From positions 1-6,178 of the forward strand of contig JAITPZ010000057.1 in the NCBI GenBank assembly GCA_031289165.1: 6,178 bases of DNA, written 5' to 3'. This stretch comes from Synergistaceae bacterium (lineage in GTDB: Bacteria; Synergistota; Synergistia; Synergistales; Aminobacteriaceae). The notes under the pieces are model-generated. The model ran no database searches, had not been told where the DNA came from, and saw only the letters and a program-made list of their open reading frames with translations. Made by a program: the position numbers and the translations under genes. Every line of letters begins with the position of its first letter. Position 1 is the stretch's first letter. Shown piece by piece: positions 6,165-6,178 of this stretch.

Positions 6165-6178
6165 ATTGAACGTCAGCA
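6151..6178. repeat. Perfect 8-bp inverted repeat over the promoter, candidate operator
   Basis: TGCTGACG (6151-6158) and CGTCAGCA (6171-6178) are exact inverted copies separated by 12 bases. The -35 element lies in that gap and one arm lies in the spacer, the usual place for a repressor or activator site. No T run follows on the minus strand, so it is not a terminator for a gene coming from the right. It touches the window end, so the repeat may be longer, and a transposon end or a + strand terminator cannot be excluded. Confidence 0.55.

Noticed and set aside
1..6178. CRISPR array, tRNA, rRNA or insertion sequence
   Set aside because: No spaced direct repeats, cloverleaf, rRNA-like stretch or transposase frame was seen; the inverted repeat at the right edge alone is not enough to call a mobile element.

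Overview
The window is about 6.2 kb of mostly GC-rich bacterial DNA. Coding lines of the copper genes reach roughly 60-70% G+C. The right-hand end is AT-rich, about 33% G+C over the last 178 bases. Genes are densely packed, with GGAGG-type ribosome binding sites and one GTG start. Gene style and the mix of a CopA/CopZ copper module with an OmpR-type two-component system would fit an anaerobe such as a member of the Synergistota or a GC-rich Firmicute. That placement is a weak impression from sequence style, because no rRNA or marker gene is present.

Left part (2-2838, + strand): a copper-handling cluster. It opens inside copA, a P1B-1 Cu(I)-exporting ATPase whose N-terminus lies outside the window. 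Next is an exported protein of unknown function that is built from two copies of the same roughly 95-residue domain. Then comes copZ, a 69-residue HMA copper chaperone, closed by a perfect 10-bp hairpin terminator.

Middle part (2867-5036, + strand): an OmpR/PhoB-family response regulator and its sensor histidine kinase, overlapping by 14 nt. The kinase has an extracytoplasmic sensor domain with a compact Cys/Met cluster (C117, M119, C122, M125, M126). Together with the neighbours, this suggests sensing of copper or another thiophilic metal. A plausible working model is that CopZ carries Cu(I) in the cytoplasm, CopA exports it, the kinase reads metal outside the membrane, and the regulator adjusts expression. 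The exported two-domain protein has no obvious copper ligands and its role is open.

Right part (5092-6178, - strand): one convergent gene for an unrecognised protein with a basic, charged cytoplasmic N-terminus and four predicted membrane segments. It is preceded by a leader of about 200 nt. A strong candidate promoter lies at the window edge, with an extended -10 (TGATATAAT) and its -35 inside a perfect 8-bp inverted repeat that looks like an operator. This part has lower G+C and no visible link to the copper genes.

No tRNA, rRNA, CRISPR array, transposase or clear mobile element was seen.
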